Source: JBFXJF01 sp050175155
GTDB lineage: Bacteria > Bacillota > Bacilli > Tepidibacillales > Tepidibacillaceae
Direction: 5' to 3'
NCBI GenBank assembly: GCA_050175155.1
Contig: JBFXJF010000045.1
Span: 1-9,757 of the forward strand
DNA: 9,757 bases
Every line of letters begins with the position of its first letter. Within the stretch, counting starts at the first letter, position 1. Under the pieces are notes generated by a model. The model was not told where the DNA came from. It did not search any database and worked only from the letters and a program-made list of their open reading frames with translations. Positions 1-5,951 of the stretch are shown in pieces. The translations under genes and the position numbers were made by a program.

Positions 1-58
1 GATATTCTTCGCAAGCTTTGATCTTAATCTCTTTACTAACTTTTGGATATCTAGACAT
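1..58 (-). CDS. IS3-type transposase OrfA, N-terminal 19 residues only
   Basis: On the minus strand an ATG at 58 is preceded by GGAGG (65-69) with a 6-nt gap. It opens a frame reading MSRYPKVSKEIKIKACEEY before the window ends. This resembles the start of the small helix-turn-helix OrfA of IS3-family elements, which binds the IS ends and is normally fused to the DDE catalytic OrfB by programmed -1 frameshifting. Only the start is visible, so neither the HTH nor completeness of the gene can be judged. Other HTH_Tnp_1-type transposases begin similarly. Confidence 0.6.
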   Translation of the reverse strand, partial: MSRYPKVSKEIKIKACEEY

Positions 59-64
59 TAAAAA

Positions 65-116
65 CCTCCAAAATAGATTATCTAATTTTTATTAATTAGA
101 ATGTCTACTTTGGAGG
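65..116 (-). promoter_or_regulatory. Long hairpin sequestering the transposase ribosome binding site
   Basis: CCTCCAAAATAGA (65-77) pairs with TCTACTTTGGAGG (104-116) at 12 of 13 positions. Inside, TCTAATT (81-87) pairs perfectly with AATTAGA (94-100) around a 6-nt loop. In a minus-strand transcript the GGAGG Shine-Dalgarno of orfA would be buried in the stem base. Insertion sequences such as IS10 and IS50 are known to use this type of structure to block translation of transposase from read-through transcripts. That role here is inferred. Confidence 0.55.
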
Positions 117-168
117 CATCATATCATGATATCAAAGAAGGTCTATCTTATTTACTAGAATTTATTAT

Positions 169-184
169 TGTGATAAAATTCACA
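169..184 (+). promoter_or_regulatory. CRP/FNR-family-like operator upstream of serC
   Basis: TGTGA (169-173) and TCACA (180-184) form a perfect inverted repeat with a 6-nt spacer, identical to the core consensus of CRP-type regulators. Its centre (176.5) is about 62 bp upstream of the start site predicted from the -10 box at 227-232. That is the class I activator position, and the promoter lacks a good -35. In Firmicutes such a site would be read by a CRP/FNR relative (ArcR-type, for example). The regulator is unknown. Confidence 0.4.
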
Positions 185-187
185 TAT

Positions 188-221
188 TCACACATATTTT
201 AGATAGTAAAAAGATGTGTGA
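188..221 (+). promoter_or_regulatory. Inverted repeat TCACACAT/ATGTGTGA overlapping the serC promoter
   Basis: TCACACAT (188-195) and ATGTGTGA (214-221) are perfect inverted repeats separated by 18 nt, and they span the -35 to -10 region. The half-sites share TCACA/TGTGA with the dyad at 169-184, so the same or a related regulator may bind both. It could instead form a hairpin if transcription starts further upstream. Confidence 0.35.
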
Positions 222-226
222 TATAT

Positions 227-232
227 TATAAT
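227..232 (+). promoter_or_regulatory. Probable -10 box of serC promoter
   Basis: TATAAT is a perfect sigma-A -10 hexamer, 32 nt before the serC start codon. The hexamers 16-18 nt upstream do not resemble TTGACA, which fits an activator-dependent promoter. Confidence 0.4.
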
Positions 233-263
233 TTTTTATACGTACACAAAAGGAGGAAGCAAA

Positions 264-1379
264 ATGAATAATAAACCTAGTAGAAAGCCTAATAATCCTA
301 ATTTTTCGTCAGGTCCTTGCGCAAAACACCCTGGCTATACGTTAGATGCTTTGAAGGATACTCCATTTGGGAGATCACATAGGAGTAAATTAGGGTTATC
401 CTTATTGGCGGAGTCAATAAGTAAAACAAAGGAAATTTTAGGGATTCCTGAAGATTACCTTGTAGGAATTGTACCAGCATCAGATACGGGTGCAGTTGAG
501 ATGGCAATGTGGAATATGTTAGGTCAAAGGGATATTGATGTAATTCATTTTGAATCATTTGGGGAGACTTGGGCAAAAGATATTACCAAACAATTAAAAC
601 TTAAAGTTAATGAAATAACTGCTGGTTATGGAGAATTGCCAGATTTATCACTCGTTAATTTTGATAATGACGTTGTATTTACTTGGAATGGTACTACGAG
701 TGGTGTAAAGGTACCTAATGGTGATTTCATACCATCTGACAGGGACGGACTTACTATTTGTGATGCTACATCAGCTGTTTTTGCGATGGAAATACCTTGG
801 GATAAGATTGATGTTCTTACATTTTCATGGCAAAAGGTTCTAGGTGGAGAAGCTGCTCATGGTATGTTAGTTTTATCTCCTCGTGCGGTTGAAAGAATTG
901 AAAGCTATACTCCTACTTGGCCGATGCCTAAAATTTTTCAATTGAGAAGCGGAAAAGAACTTAATAGATCAATTTTCGAAGGATCTACAATTAATACGCC
1001 TTCGATGCTTTGCAATCAAGACTACTTAGATGCATTAAGTTGGGCTGAATCGGTTGGAGGTCTGAATGGTCTAATAGATAGAAGCAACAACAATCTAAAA
1101 ATTGTTGAGGATTTTGTTGATAAACATGAATGGATTAGTTTTCTAGCTAAGAATCCAAGTATACGTTCAAATACAAGTGTCTGTTTAAATGTTAACTTAG
1201 ATAAAGATAAACTAAAAGAACTTACAAAAATTTTAGAGACTGAAAAAGTTGCATATGATATAAATTCATATAGAGATGCGCCGGCCGGTTTGAGGATATG
1301 GTGTGGTGCAACTATTGAAGCAGATGATATTAAAATTATGCTTGATTGGCTTGAGTGGGCTTATCAGGAAGTAAAATAG
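264..1379 (+). CDS. serC: Phosphoserine aminotransferase, type 2 (SerC)
   Basis: This PLP-dependent transaminase converts 3-phosphohydroxypyruvate and glutamate to phosphoserine in the cytosolic serine pathway. The 371-residue protein has the class V fold. The PLP-contacting Asp is D167 (ICDATS) and the Schiff-base lysine is K191 (TFSWQKVLGG). Near the N-terminus is the FSSGPCAKHPG motif, followed by GRSHRS at 36-41. The FSSGPCAKHPG start and length fit the divergent SerC lineage known from alphaproteobacteria and Methanosarcina rather than the common bacterial form. The start is set by AGGAGG at 251-256, 7 nt before ATG. The gene stands alone: a hairpin terminator follows, and no serA or serB is in the window. 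An alternative is a related class V transaminase for another 3-carbon or phosphorylated keto acid, but the family match is strong. Confidence 0.85.
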   Translation: MNNKPSRKPNNPNFSSGPCAKHPGYTLDALKDTPFGRSHRSKLGLSLLAESISKTKEILGIPEDYLVGIVPASDTGAVEMAMWNMLGQRDIDVIHFESFGETWAKDITKQLKLKVNEITAGYGELPDLSLVNFDNDVVFTWNGTTSGVKVPNGDFIPSDRDGLTICDATSAVFAMEIPWDKIDVLTFSWQKVLGGEAAHGMLVLSPRAVERIESYTPTWPMPKIFQLRSGKELNRSIFEGSTINTPSMLCNQDYLDALSWAESVGGLNGLIDRSNNNLKIVEDFVDKHEWISFLAKNPSIRSNTSVCLNVNLDKDKLKELTKILETEKVAYDINSYRDAPAGLRIWCGATIEADDIKIMLDWLEWAYQEVK

Positions 1380-1391
1380 ATATTCTATAAA

Positions 1392-1437
1392 TGACCTTAG
1401 ACTGGATTGAATTATATTCAGCTAAGGTTATTTAATT
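1392..1437 (+). terminator. Intrinsic terminator after serC
   Basis: TGACCTTAG (1392-1400) pairs with CTAAGGTTA (1422-1430), giving nine pairs including one G-U. A T-rich run (TTTAATTTTATTT) follows. The loop is long (21 nt) but contains further complementarity (CTG/CAG). It begins about 12 nt after the serC stop. Confidence 0.65.
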
Positions 1438-1475
1438 TTATTTACGTATAATAATTTAAAATATTAGATTAATTA

Positions 1476-1484
1476 TGTTATGAT
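1476..1484 (+). promoter_or_regulatory. Possible extended -10 promoter for the YcxB-like gene
   Basis: TGTTATGAT combines a TGn extension (1476-1478) with a -10-like TATGAT (1479-1484), 30 nt before the next start codon. No convincing -35 is visible, which an extended -10 promoter can tolerate. Confidence 0.35.
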
Positions 1485-1514
1485 AATAAGAAAAATCCTA
1501 AAAGGAGAAATATA

Positions 1515-2012
1515 ATGGAGCAAGTAAATTTGCAGTTTAATTATAATGAAAACGAATATGTTAATGCGGTACAGAACTATCTTTTGAAGAAGAATAAAAT
1601 AAAACGCGACTTAATTTTTTCAATTATTTTAGTTGTTGGTGGATTAATCGCAATGATATTTAGGGGTTATTCTTTTATATGGTTAGTTAACATATTTGTT
1701 GGGATATTTTTTGTATCAATAGTATATGCAATTTATTATATTTTCCCGGCGATTCGGTTTAAAAAAGAGCCGATTTTTGGTCAAGATATTTCATTAATAA
1801 TTAATGAGGATGGTGTAACATTTAACTACGCTAAAACAAATTCAGTTTCTAAGTGGAGTGACTACAGAGAAATCCTAGAAAATAATGATTTTTTCTATTT
1901 AGTATTCGGAAAGAACATGTATAGGATATTACCAAAAAGAATATTTACTTTAAGCGAAGTGGATACCTTTAAGGAAGTAATCAAAGATAAGATAAAATTG
2001 AAATCTTTATAA
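1515..2012 (+). CDS. YcxB-like two-helix membrane protein
   Basis: This 165-residue protein has a charged N-terminal segment (1-31), two hydrophobic helices at about 33-50 and 55-78, and a soluble C-terminal domain at about 90-162. The C-terminal pattern is INEDGVTF, then a Trp-centred SKWSDYREI, then YLVFGKNMYRILPKR. It matches the YcxB-like C-terminal domain, a small beta-rich module of unknown function common in Firmicute membrane proteins. The start is clear: AAAGGAG (1501-1507) lies 7 nt upstream. The gene sits between the serC terminator and a structured intergenic region, so it is probably transcribed alone. No enzymatic function can be assigned. Confidence 0.75.
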   Translation: MEQVNLQFNYNENEYVNAVQNYLLKKNKIKRDLIFSIILVVGGLIAMIFRGYSFIWLVNIFVGIFFVSIVYAIYYIFPAIRFKKEPIFGQDISLIINEDGVTFNYAKTNSVSKWSDYREILENNDFFYLVFGKNMYRILPKRIFTLSEVDTFKEVIKDKIKLKSL

Positions 2013-2040
2013 TATATTTTCCCGGGTAAGCGCAGGATAA

Positions 2041-2121
2041 GACAAAAGTTCTATATGATTGATAATTCTTTATCATTATTCATCATATAGGATGACATAA
2101 TGTCGGAAGTTGTCGGTTTTT
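2041..2121 (+). other. Structured intergenic segment (possible terminator or small RNA)
   Basis: TTCTATATGAT (2049-2059) pairs with ATCATATAGGA (2082-2092), 11 pairs with one G-U. Nested inside, GATAA (2061-2065) pairs with TTATC (2070-2074) around a 4-nt loop. An outer GACAA (2041-2045) can pair with TTGTC (2110-2114), directly followed by GGTTTTT. The whole could be an elaborate terminator for the YcxB-like gene, a 5' leader for the hydrolase gene, or an independent RNA. It matches no riboswitch class I recognise. Confidence 0.4.
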
Positions 2122-2157
2122 AGGATTATAATAAACATTAAAAAATAGGATGATATT

Positions 2158-2958
2158 ATGAATATGCTTCGAAGTACTTCGAGAATAAATGGGACTAACA
2201 TTTTTTATGAGATGGTCGGAGATGGTTACCCACTAATTTTAATCCATAGTGAATTTACTGACCACAGAATTTGGGATTTTCAAATAAAGGAATTTGCAAA
2301 ACACTTCCAAGTTGTAAGGTACGATTTACGTGGATTTGGAAAATCTGATTCTCCGGTAGAACCTATTTCCTTTCACGAAGATTTGTTTGAACTAATGAAT
2401 TTTTTAAATATTCAAAAAGCCTACCTACTTGGAGTTTCACTTGGTGCAGAAATCGCGATAGATTTCACAATTAAGTATCCAGAGATGGTTGAGGCTTTAG
2501 TTTTAAGCGGGCCATCCTTAAGTGGTTATAAAGAAGAGCTGCATAGTGAAGAAAGTATAAAAAATTATGAAGCAGCACAATCAATAATTAAAAAGGATGA
2601 GCGATATGAAGAATCGCTCGATTATTTATTGAATAGTTCGATCTGGAAGCAAGAAAGTAAGTTTATACATAGCTATTTAAAGGATATTTTTAAAGAAGCA
2701 TCACTAGAATGGATGCTCAATAATTATATTAATACACTTGAACCACCAGCTGTTTATAGGTTATCAGAAATAAAATTGCCTACATTAATTATTAAGGGAG
2801 AGAGAGATTCCAAACATAATTTGGATGTTGCTAAAATTCTTGAACTAAATATTAATAACTTACGCGTAGAGATTATAGATGGCACAGGTAAATTAGCGAA
2901 CTTAGACAAATATATAATATTTAATCAATTAGTATTAGATTTTTTGTTAAAACTATAG
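2158..2958 (+). CDS. Alpha/beta hydrolase-fold protein, catalytic His replaced by Lys
   Basis: This is a 266-residue cytosolic alpha/beta hydrolase with no signal peptide. The oxyanion region is LILIHSEFTDHRIWD (26-40), the strand 4 region is YDLRGFGKSD (55-64), and the nucleophile elbow GVSLG (92-96) places Ser at 94. The acid is probably D217 (IIKGERDSKH). The C-terminal motif that normally reads G-x-G-H-L-A-N-L reads GTGKLANL, so residue 245 is Lys (codon AAA). With the triad incomplete, ordinary esterase activity is doubtful; the protein may be inactive, use another base, or have another role. A mild SD-like AGGA (2147-2150) lies 7 nt before ATG, and a second in-frame ATG follows two codons later. 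Substrate unknown. Confidence 0.8.
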   Translation: MNMLRSTSRINGTNIFYEMVGDGYPLILIHSEFTDHRIWDFQIKEFAKHFQVVRYDLRGFGKSDSPVEPISFHEDLFELMNFLNIQKAYLLGVSLGAEIAIDFTIKYPEMVEALVLSGPSLSGYKEELHSEESIKNYEAAQSIIKKDERYEESLDYLLNSSIWKQESKFIHSYLKDIFKEASLEWMLNNYINTLEPPAVYRLSEIKLPTLIIKGERDSKHNLDVAKILELNINNLRVEIIDGTGKLANLDKYIIFNQLVLDFLLKL

Positions 2959-2980
2959 TTATTCTTTAATACATATTCAC

Positions 2981-3232
2981 TTAGATATTATTCATATCTA
3001 AATCTGAAATTTCGCTCTTAAGTTGCTCAGCACGTTTAGCGTTACCTTCTGAGAAATTAAGTAGTCTATTTCTTAAATTGTCATTGTTATGGATACGTTC
3101 TGCAGTTGTAGTGTACCGTATCATCATTTCACTTTCATTTTTTTCGAAATCTTCTAGGATATGTCCGATGTCATTTATATCTAACCTATCTTCTCTGTCA
3201 TGATCACGATCATAGTCTTTGTCATTATTCAT
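2981..3232 (-). CDS. Small acidic hypothetical protein
   Basis: This is an 83-residue protein I do not recognise. The N-terminal 20 residues are almost all Asp, Arg, Lys, Asn and His (KDYDRDHDRED). The rest looks alpha-helical and amphipathic, with paired Glu and Leu residues (HILEDFEKNESEMM, later SEGNAKRAEQLKSEI). It has no Cys, no signal peptide and no membrane segment. The start is firm: GAGGAGG (3241-3247) sits 8 nt from ATG. It is convergent with the hydrolase gene and divergent from the operon starting at 3382. A regulatory, coiled-coil or spore-associated role is possible, but nothing in the sequence decides. Confidence 0.7.
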   Translation of the reverse strand: MNNDKDYDRDHDREDRLDINDIGHILEDFEKNESEMMIRYTTTAERIHNNDNLRNRLLNFSEGNAKRAEQLKSEISDLDMNNI

Positions 3233-3264
3233 AATTATCGCCTCCTCTTTTTTTATAATAATAA

Positions 3265-3296
3265 ATTATCTATATTATTTCTTAGTATTATCTATA
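3265..3296 (-). repeat. Two direct copies of ATTATCTATA, 22-bp period
   Basis: ATTATCTATA occurs at 3265-3274 and again at 3287-3296 (reading TATAGATAAT on the minus strand), about two helical turns apart, in the divergent intergenic region just upstream of the small acidic gene. It could be a paired operator, or chance in very AT-rich DNA. Confidence 0.3.
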
Positions 3297-3381
3297 ACAT
3301 TATTTAAATATACATGTTTTAACCAATTAGCCTGCTACTGAATACTTTTATTCTATATAAATTATTTAGGAGTGGGTTAAT

Positions 3382-4002
3382 ATGGAAGTTAGGGAATTAC
3401 CTGTTGACATTAAGAACGAAATTTTGTTTAAGAACACAGTTAATATAACATATCCTCAAGTTTGCAATATTAGAAATCATCAAGTAGAACAAAGAATTAA
3501 TAAGAAGATTATTAAAGAGGTAGATTACTTAATTTCGAAACAAGGATATTACGAAAACTACGTACTTGAGATGATAGGTAAGTATGAACTGAAAACAAAT
3601 CAAAGGGGCATATTGAGCTTAACCTTAATTAATTACGCATTTACGGGTGGTGCTCATGGGATGACCTATGTGAATGGATTAACATTTGATGTGGATAAAG
3701 GGGATAGCTATAAATTAAAGGATTTATTTAAAAAGGATAGCAATTACGTCCAGAGATTATCTGCAATAATTAAGAAACAGATAGAAGAAAGAGATATTCC
3801 TGTTCTTGGAGAATTTAAAGAAATCGATCCAGATCAAGATTTTTATATATCTGATAAAGTATTAGTTATATACTTTCAATTATATGAATTAACACCATAC
3901 GCATATGGATTTCCTTTTTTCCCTATTTCAGTTTATGAGATAGAGGACATTATCGACGAGAAGGGTATTCTCGGAAGGATGTTGAATTGGTATAATTATT
4001 AA
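3382..4002 (+). CDS. DUF4163/DUF3298-domain-like protein without signal peptide
   Basis: The 206-residue protein resembles the tandem DUF4163 (PdaC-like N-terminal) and DUF3298 (RsiV C-terminal-like) module. Residues about 10-95 contain NITYPQV and the characteristic FTGGAHG (87-93). Residues about 100-190 contain TFDVDKGDSYKLKDLF and a hydrophobic tail with LTPYAYGFPFFPI. Family members are usually exported or membrane-tethered, for example the RsiV extracytoplasmic domain that binds lysozyme. Here the frame starts directly with a charged segment (MEVRELPVDI) and no signal or anchor, so it is either cytosolic or has lost one. SD-like AGGAGTGGG precedes ATG. It is the first gene of a close-packed run, with 24 nt to the nitroreductase gene. 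Confidence 0.65.
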   Translation: MEVRELPVDIKNEILFKNTVNITYPQVCNIRNHQVEQRINKKIIKEVDYLISKQGYYENYVLEMIGKYELKTNQRGILSLTLINYAFTGGAHGMTYVNGLTFDVDKGDSYKLKDLFKKDSNYVQRLSAIIKKQIEERDIPVLGEFKEIDPDQDFYISDKVLVIYFQLYELTPYAYGFPFFPISVYEIEDIIDEKGILGRMLNWYNY

Positions 4003-4026
4003 TTAACAAGGTATAGGAGGGGCTTA

Positions 4027-4935
4027 ATGACCATTGTAACAAGTCGAGCTAATTCTGATGGTAGAATAACAATTGATGCAAATTTATGTACTGGTTGTGG
4101 TTTATGTGTAGATGTCTGCAAGGATTTTTCTATTAAGCTAAAGGATGGTAAAGCGATTATTAATGATGAACATCTATTTGGATGTATAGCTTGCGGACAT
4201 TGTGTTGCAGTGTGCCCTTTCGAGGCGATAATGGTTGAAGGCAGAACTTTATCAAAAAAAGATTTCGTTGATATTCCAGATAATAAGATTAGATCGAACT
4301 ATGAGCAATTATATTCTCTTATGAAAGCTAGAAGAAGTATAAGGGATTTTGAGGATAAAGAAGTAGAAGAGGAATTAATAAATCAAATTCTTGAAGCTTC
4401 AGTAACAGCTCCAATGGGAATACCTCCATCTAGTGTAGAAGTTCTAGTACTCAATGGAAAGGAAAAAGTAAGAGAATTTTCGTTTGAGTTTATAGATTAT
4501 ATTAAAGGTTATAAAAGATTCATAAATCCTATAACTATTTCAGCATTAAGACCTTTTCTCGGAAAACAAGATTATGATGCCTATAAAACATTTATAATTC
4601 CAATGATTAATTTTTTTATTGAAACTAGGGAAAAGAATGAAAACTACCTATTATATGATGCTCCTTTAGCACTCTATTTTTACGGAGCATCAACTGACCC
4701 TGCGGATCCATATATTGCTGCTACATACGCAATGTTAGCAGCGGAATCGCTTGGATTAGGAAGTTGTATGATAGGTAGTATAAACCCATTTCTTAAATAT
4801 GGTGGAAAGCATATAAAAAACAAATATCAGATAAATTCAAAGGTAAGAGAAGGAATATTTGTTATATTTGGCTATCCTAAGTTTAGCTTCACGAAATCTA
4901 TTAACCGAACCTTTGAAAATGTAAACTTTATTTAA
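4027..4935 (+). CDS. Ferredoxin-nitroreductase fusion (2x[4Fe-4S] + FMN domain)
   Basis: This 302-residue redox protein has two parts. Residues 12-70 form a bacterial ferredoxin domain with two CxxCxxCxxxC motifs: C21, C24, C27, C31 and C53, C56, C59, C63. These should hold two [4Fe-4S] clusters. Residues about 95-285 form a nitroreductase FMN domain beginning ARRSIRDFEDKEV, with the Arg-Arg-Ser FMN phosphate contact at 102-104 and the conserved SLGLGSCMIG late in the domain. The clusters probably pass electrons from reduced ferredoxin or a partner to FMN; the substrate could be a nitro compound, quinone or enoate. AGGAGG (4015-4020) lies 6 nt before ATG. The fusion is common in anaerobes. 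The next gene encodes a second probable flavin or cofactor protein, suggesting a joint redox role. Confidence 0.85.
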   Translation: MTIVTSRANSDGRITIDANLCTGCGLCVDVCKDFSIKLKDGKAIINDEHLFGCIACGHCVAVCPFEAIMVEGRTLSKKDFVDIPDNKIRSNYEQLYSLMKARRSIRDFEDKEVEEELINQILEASVTAPMGIPPSSVEVLVLNGKEKVREFSFEFIDYIKGYKRFINPITISALRPFLGKQDYDAYKTFIIPMINFFIETREKNENYLLYDAPLALYFYGASTDPADPYIAATYAMLAAESLGLGSCMIGSINPFLKYGGKHIKNKYQINSKVREGIFVIFGYPKFSFTKSINRTFENVNFI

Positions 4936-4968
4936 AGGATAAGTACTTAAAAATTGGGGGAGAGAATA

Positions 4969-5433
4969 GTGTTTCAAAAATTAAGAAGAGAAGATAGAAA
5001 GATGGAAGATTTAGAAACTATTAAACTATTAGAGTCTGGAAATTTCGGAGTTTTATCTACTATAAATGAAAACGGATATCCATACGGTGTACCATTAAGT
5101 TACGTGTATCTTAATAAAAATATCTACTTTCATTCTGCAATGAGGGGAAATAAGATAAGCAATATTTTAATTAATAATAAAGTATCTTTTTGTATTGTTG
5201 GGGAAAGTACCCCTTTGCCTGAGGAATTTAGCATGAGTTATAAGAGTGTTATTGTTTTTGGAAAAGCCGATGAGGTAGATGGTGAAGAGAAAAAAGAAGC
5301 ATTATTAGGATTAGTTGCAAAATATTCGAGTCAATTTATTGAAAATGGAAAGAAATACATAGAAAATGATGAACATACAACAAAAGTTATTAAATTAAAT
5401 ATTGAACACATCTGTGGAAAAAAAAGAGATTAA
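4969..5433 (+). CDS. Pyridoxamine 5'-phosphate oxidase-fold protein, NimA-like
   Basis: This is a 154-residue split-beta-barrel protein of the flavin-binding PNPOx-like superfamily, close in pattern to the 5-nitroimidazole resistance (NimA) group. FGVLSTINENGYPYGVPLSYV (26-46) and YFHSAMRGNKI (53-63, His at 55) are the family signatures; FCIVGES and IVFGKADEV follow. Members bind FMN, F420 or heme and often reduce small molecules. I chose the GTG at 4969 because GGGGGAG (4956-4962) sits 6 nt upstream. The upstream TTG at 4954 would put the Shine-Dalgarno inside the gene. It is 33 nt after the nitroreductase gene, so co-expression is likely. The substrate is unknown. Confidence 0.78.
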   Translation: MFQKLRREDRKMEDLETIKLLESGNFGVLSTINENGYPYGVPLSYVYLNKNIYFHSAMRGNKISNILINNKVSFCIVGESTPLPEEFSMSYKSVIVFGKADEVDGEEKKEALLGLVAKYSSQFIENGKKYIENDEHTTKVIKLNIEHICGKKRD

Positions 5434-5485
5434 GAGTTTGGATTTAGATAAAGACGTATTAATGTAGAGGGGGCTAATAACTAGT

Positions 5486-5926
5486 ATGAATGTAAAAAGA
5501 ATGATTCAGTTAGCAGTATTATTTATTATAATTTCCTTACTATTTCAGTCGATTGTTTATTACAAGGATAGAACTAGTGGTATTGATGGTAATGTTGCAC
5601 AAACTTTTATCAAGGCATTCTTTACCCCACAGGCTACTGTAGAAGTAGACCATAATGATCAAACATATAATGTCCCCTTGCCCAAGTTTACTTATCCACT
5701 TAACAGTAAAGATAGTAAAACATACTTAACAATGATATCGTTGAAATCAGGTACAGTTTCTAAAAAAATAAATGATTATTATTACACTCAATTACCCGAA
5801 AGTGGTTGGGAATTGGTAGAGCAGTTAGGGAGTGCATATATACTTACAAATGGAGAAATTAGTATAATATCAACTAGATCTAGATTGATGTTAGGGGTTG
5901 AATTAATTACTTTTTCCGTTTTGTAG
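5486..5926 (+). CDS. Membrane-anchored protein of unknown function
   Basis: This 146-residue protein is not recognised. One hydrophobic helix at about 7-25 (AVLFIIISLLF) follows the basic start MNVKRM, so the rest is probably outside the membrane as an anchored or exported domain. No lipobox cysteine is present; the protein has no Cys at all. The outer part has a putative small alpha/beta domain: SKKINDYYYTQLPESGWELVE, then strands YILTNGEISIIS and LGVELITFSVL. AGAGGGGG (5466-5473) lies 12 nt before ATG, a long spacing. It sits 52 nt after the PNPOx-like gene and 25 nt before the CoA ligase gene, inside the probable operon. Confidence 0.6.
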   Translation: MNVKRMIQLAVLFIIISLLFQSIVYYKDRTSGIDGNVAQTFIKAFFTPQATVEVDHNDQTYNVPLPKFTYPLNSKDSKTYLTMISLKSGTVSKKINDYYYTQLPESGWELVEQLGSAYILTNGEISIISTRSRLMLGVELITFSVL

Positions 5927-5951
5927 ATTATTGATAAATAGGAGGCAGAAT

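Larger units (their letters stand above)
1..121 (-). mobile_element. Terminal part of an IS3-family-like insertion sequence (rest outside window)
   Basis: The start of an orfA-like transposase gene points out of the window, and about 60 bp of leader lie between it and the probable element end. On the minus strand the leader reads TGATGCCTCCAAAGTAGACA, which resembles the TG-starting inverted repeats with an AAAGT(T)AGACA core that I recall from IS3/IS150-group elements. The exact end is unresolved: CA dinucleotides at 117-118, 120-121 or 125-126 could be the terminus. The other end and the target duplication are not visible. A perfect 12-bp palindrome (ATATCATGATAT, 121-132) lies at the presumed junction and may be part of the target. 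Family assignment is inference. Confidence 0.6.

Noticed and set aside
133..263. T-box or other amino-acid riboswitch before serC
   Set aside because: No T-box sequence or specifier-like structure is visible, and the predicted leader is only about 25 nt.
298..576. Minus-strand open frame inside serC
   Set aside because: It is an antisense shadow of a well-supported gene, with no ribosome binding site or family resemblance.
2981..3001. Hairpin TTAGATAT/ATATCTAA as a terminator between convergent genes
   Set aside because: It lies in the last codons of the acidic-protein gene, has only AT-rich pairs apart from two G-C, and has no T run on either side.
4954..4968. TTG start 5 codons upstream for the NimA-like protein
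   Set aside because: It would place the GGGGGAG ribosome binding site inside the gene; the GTG at 4969 is correctly spaced from it.
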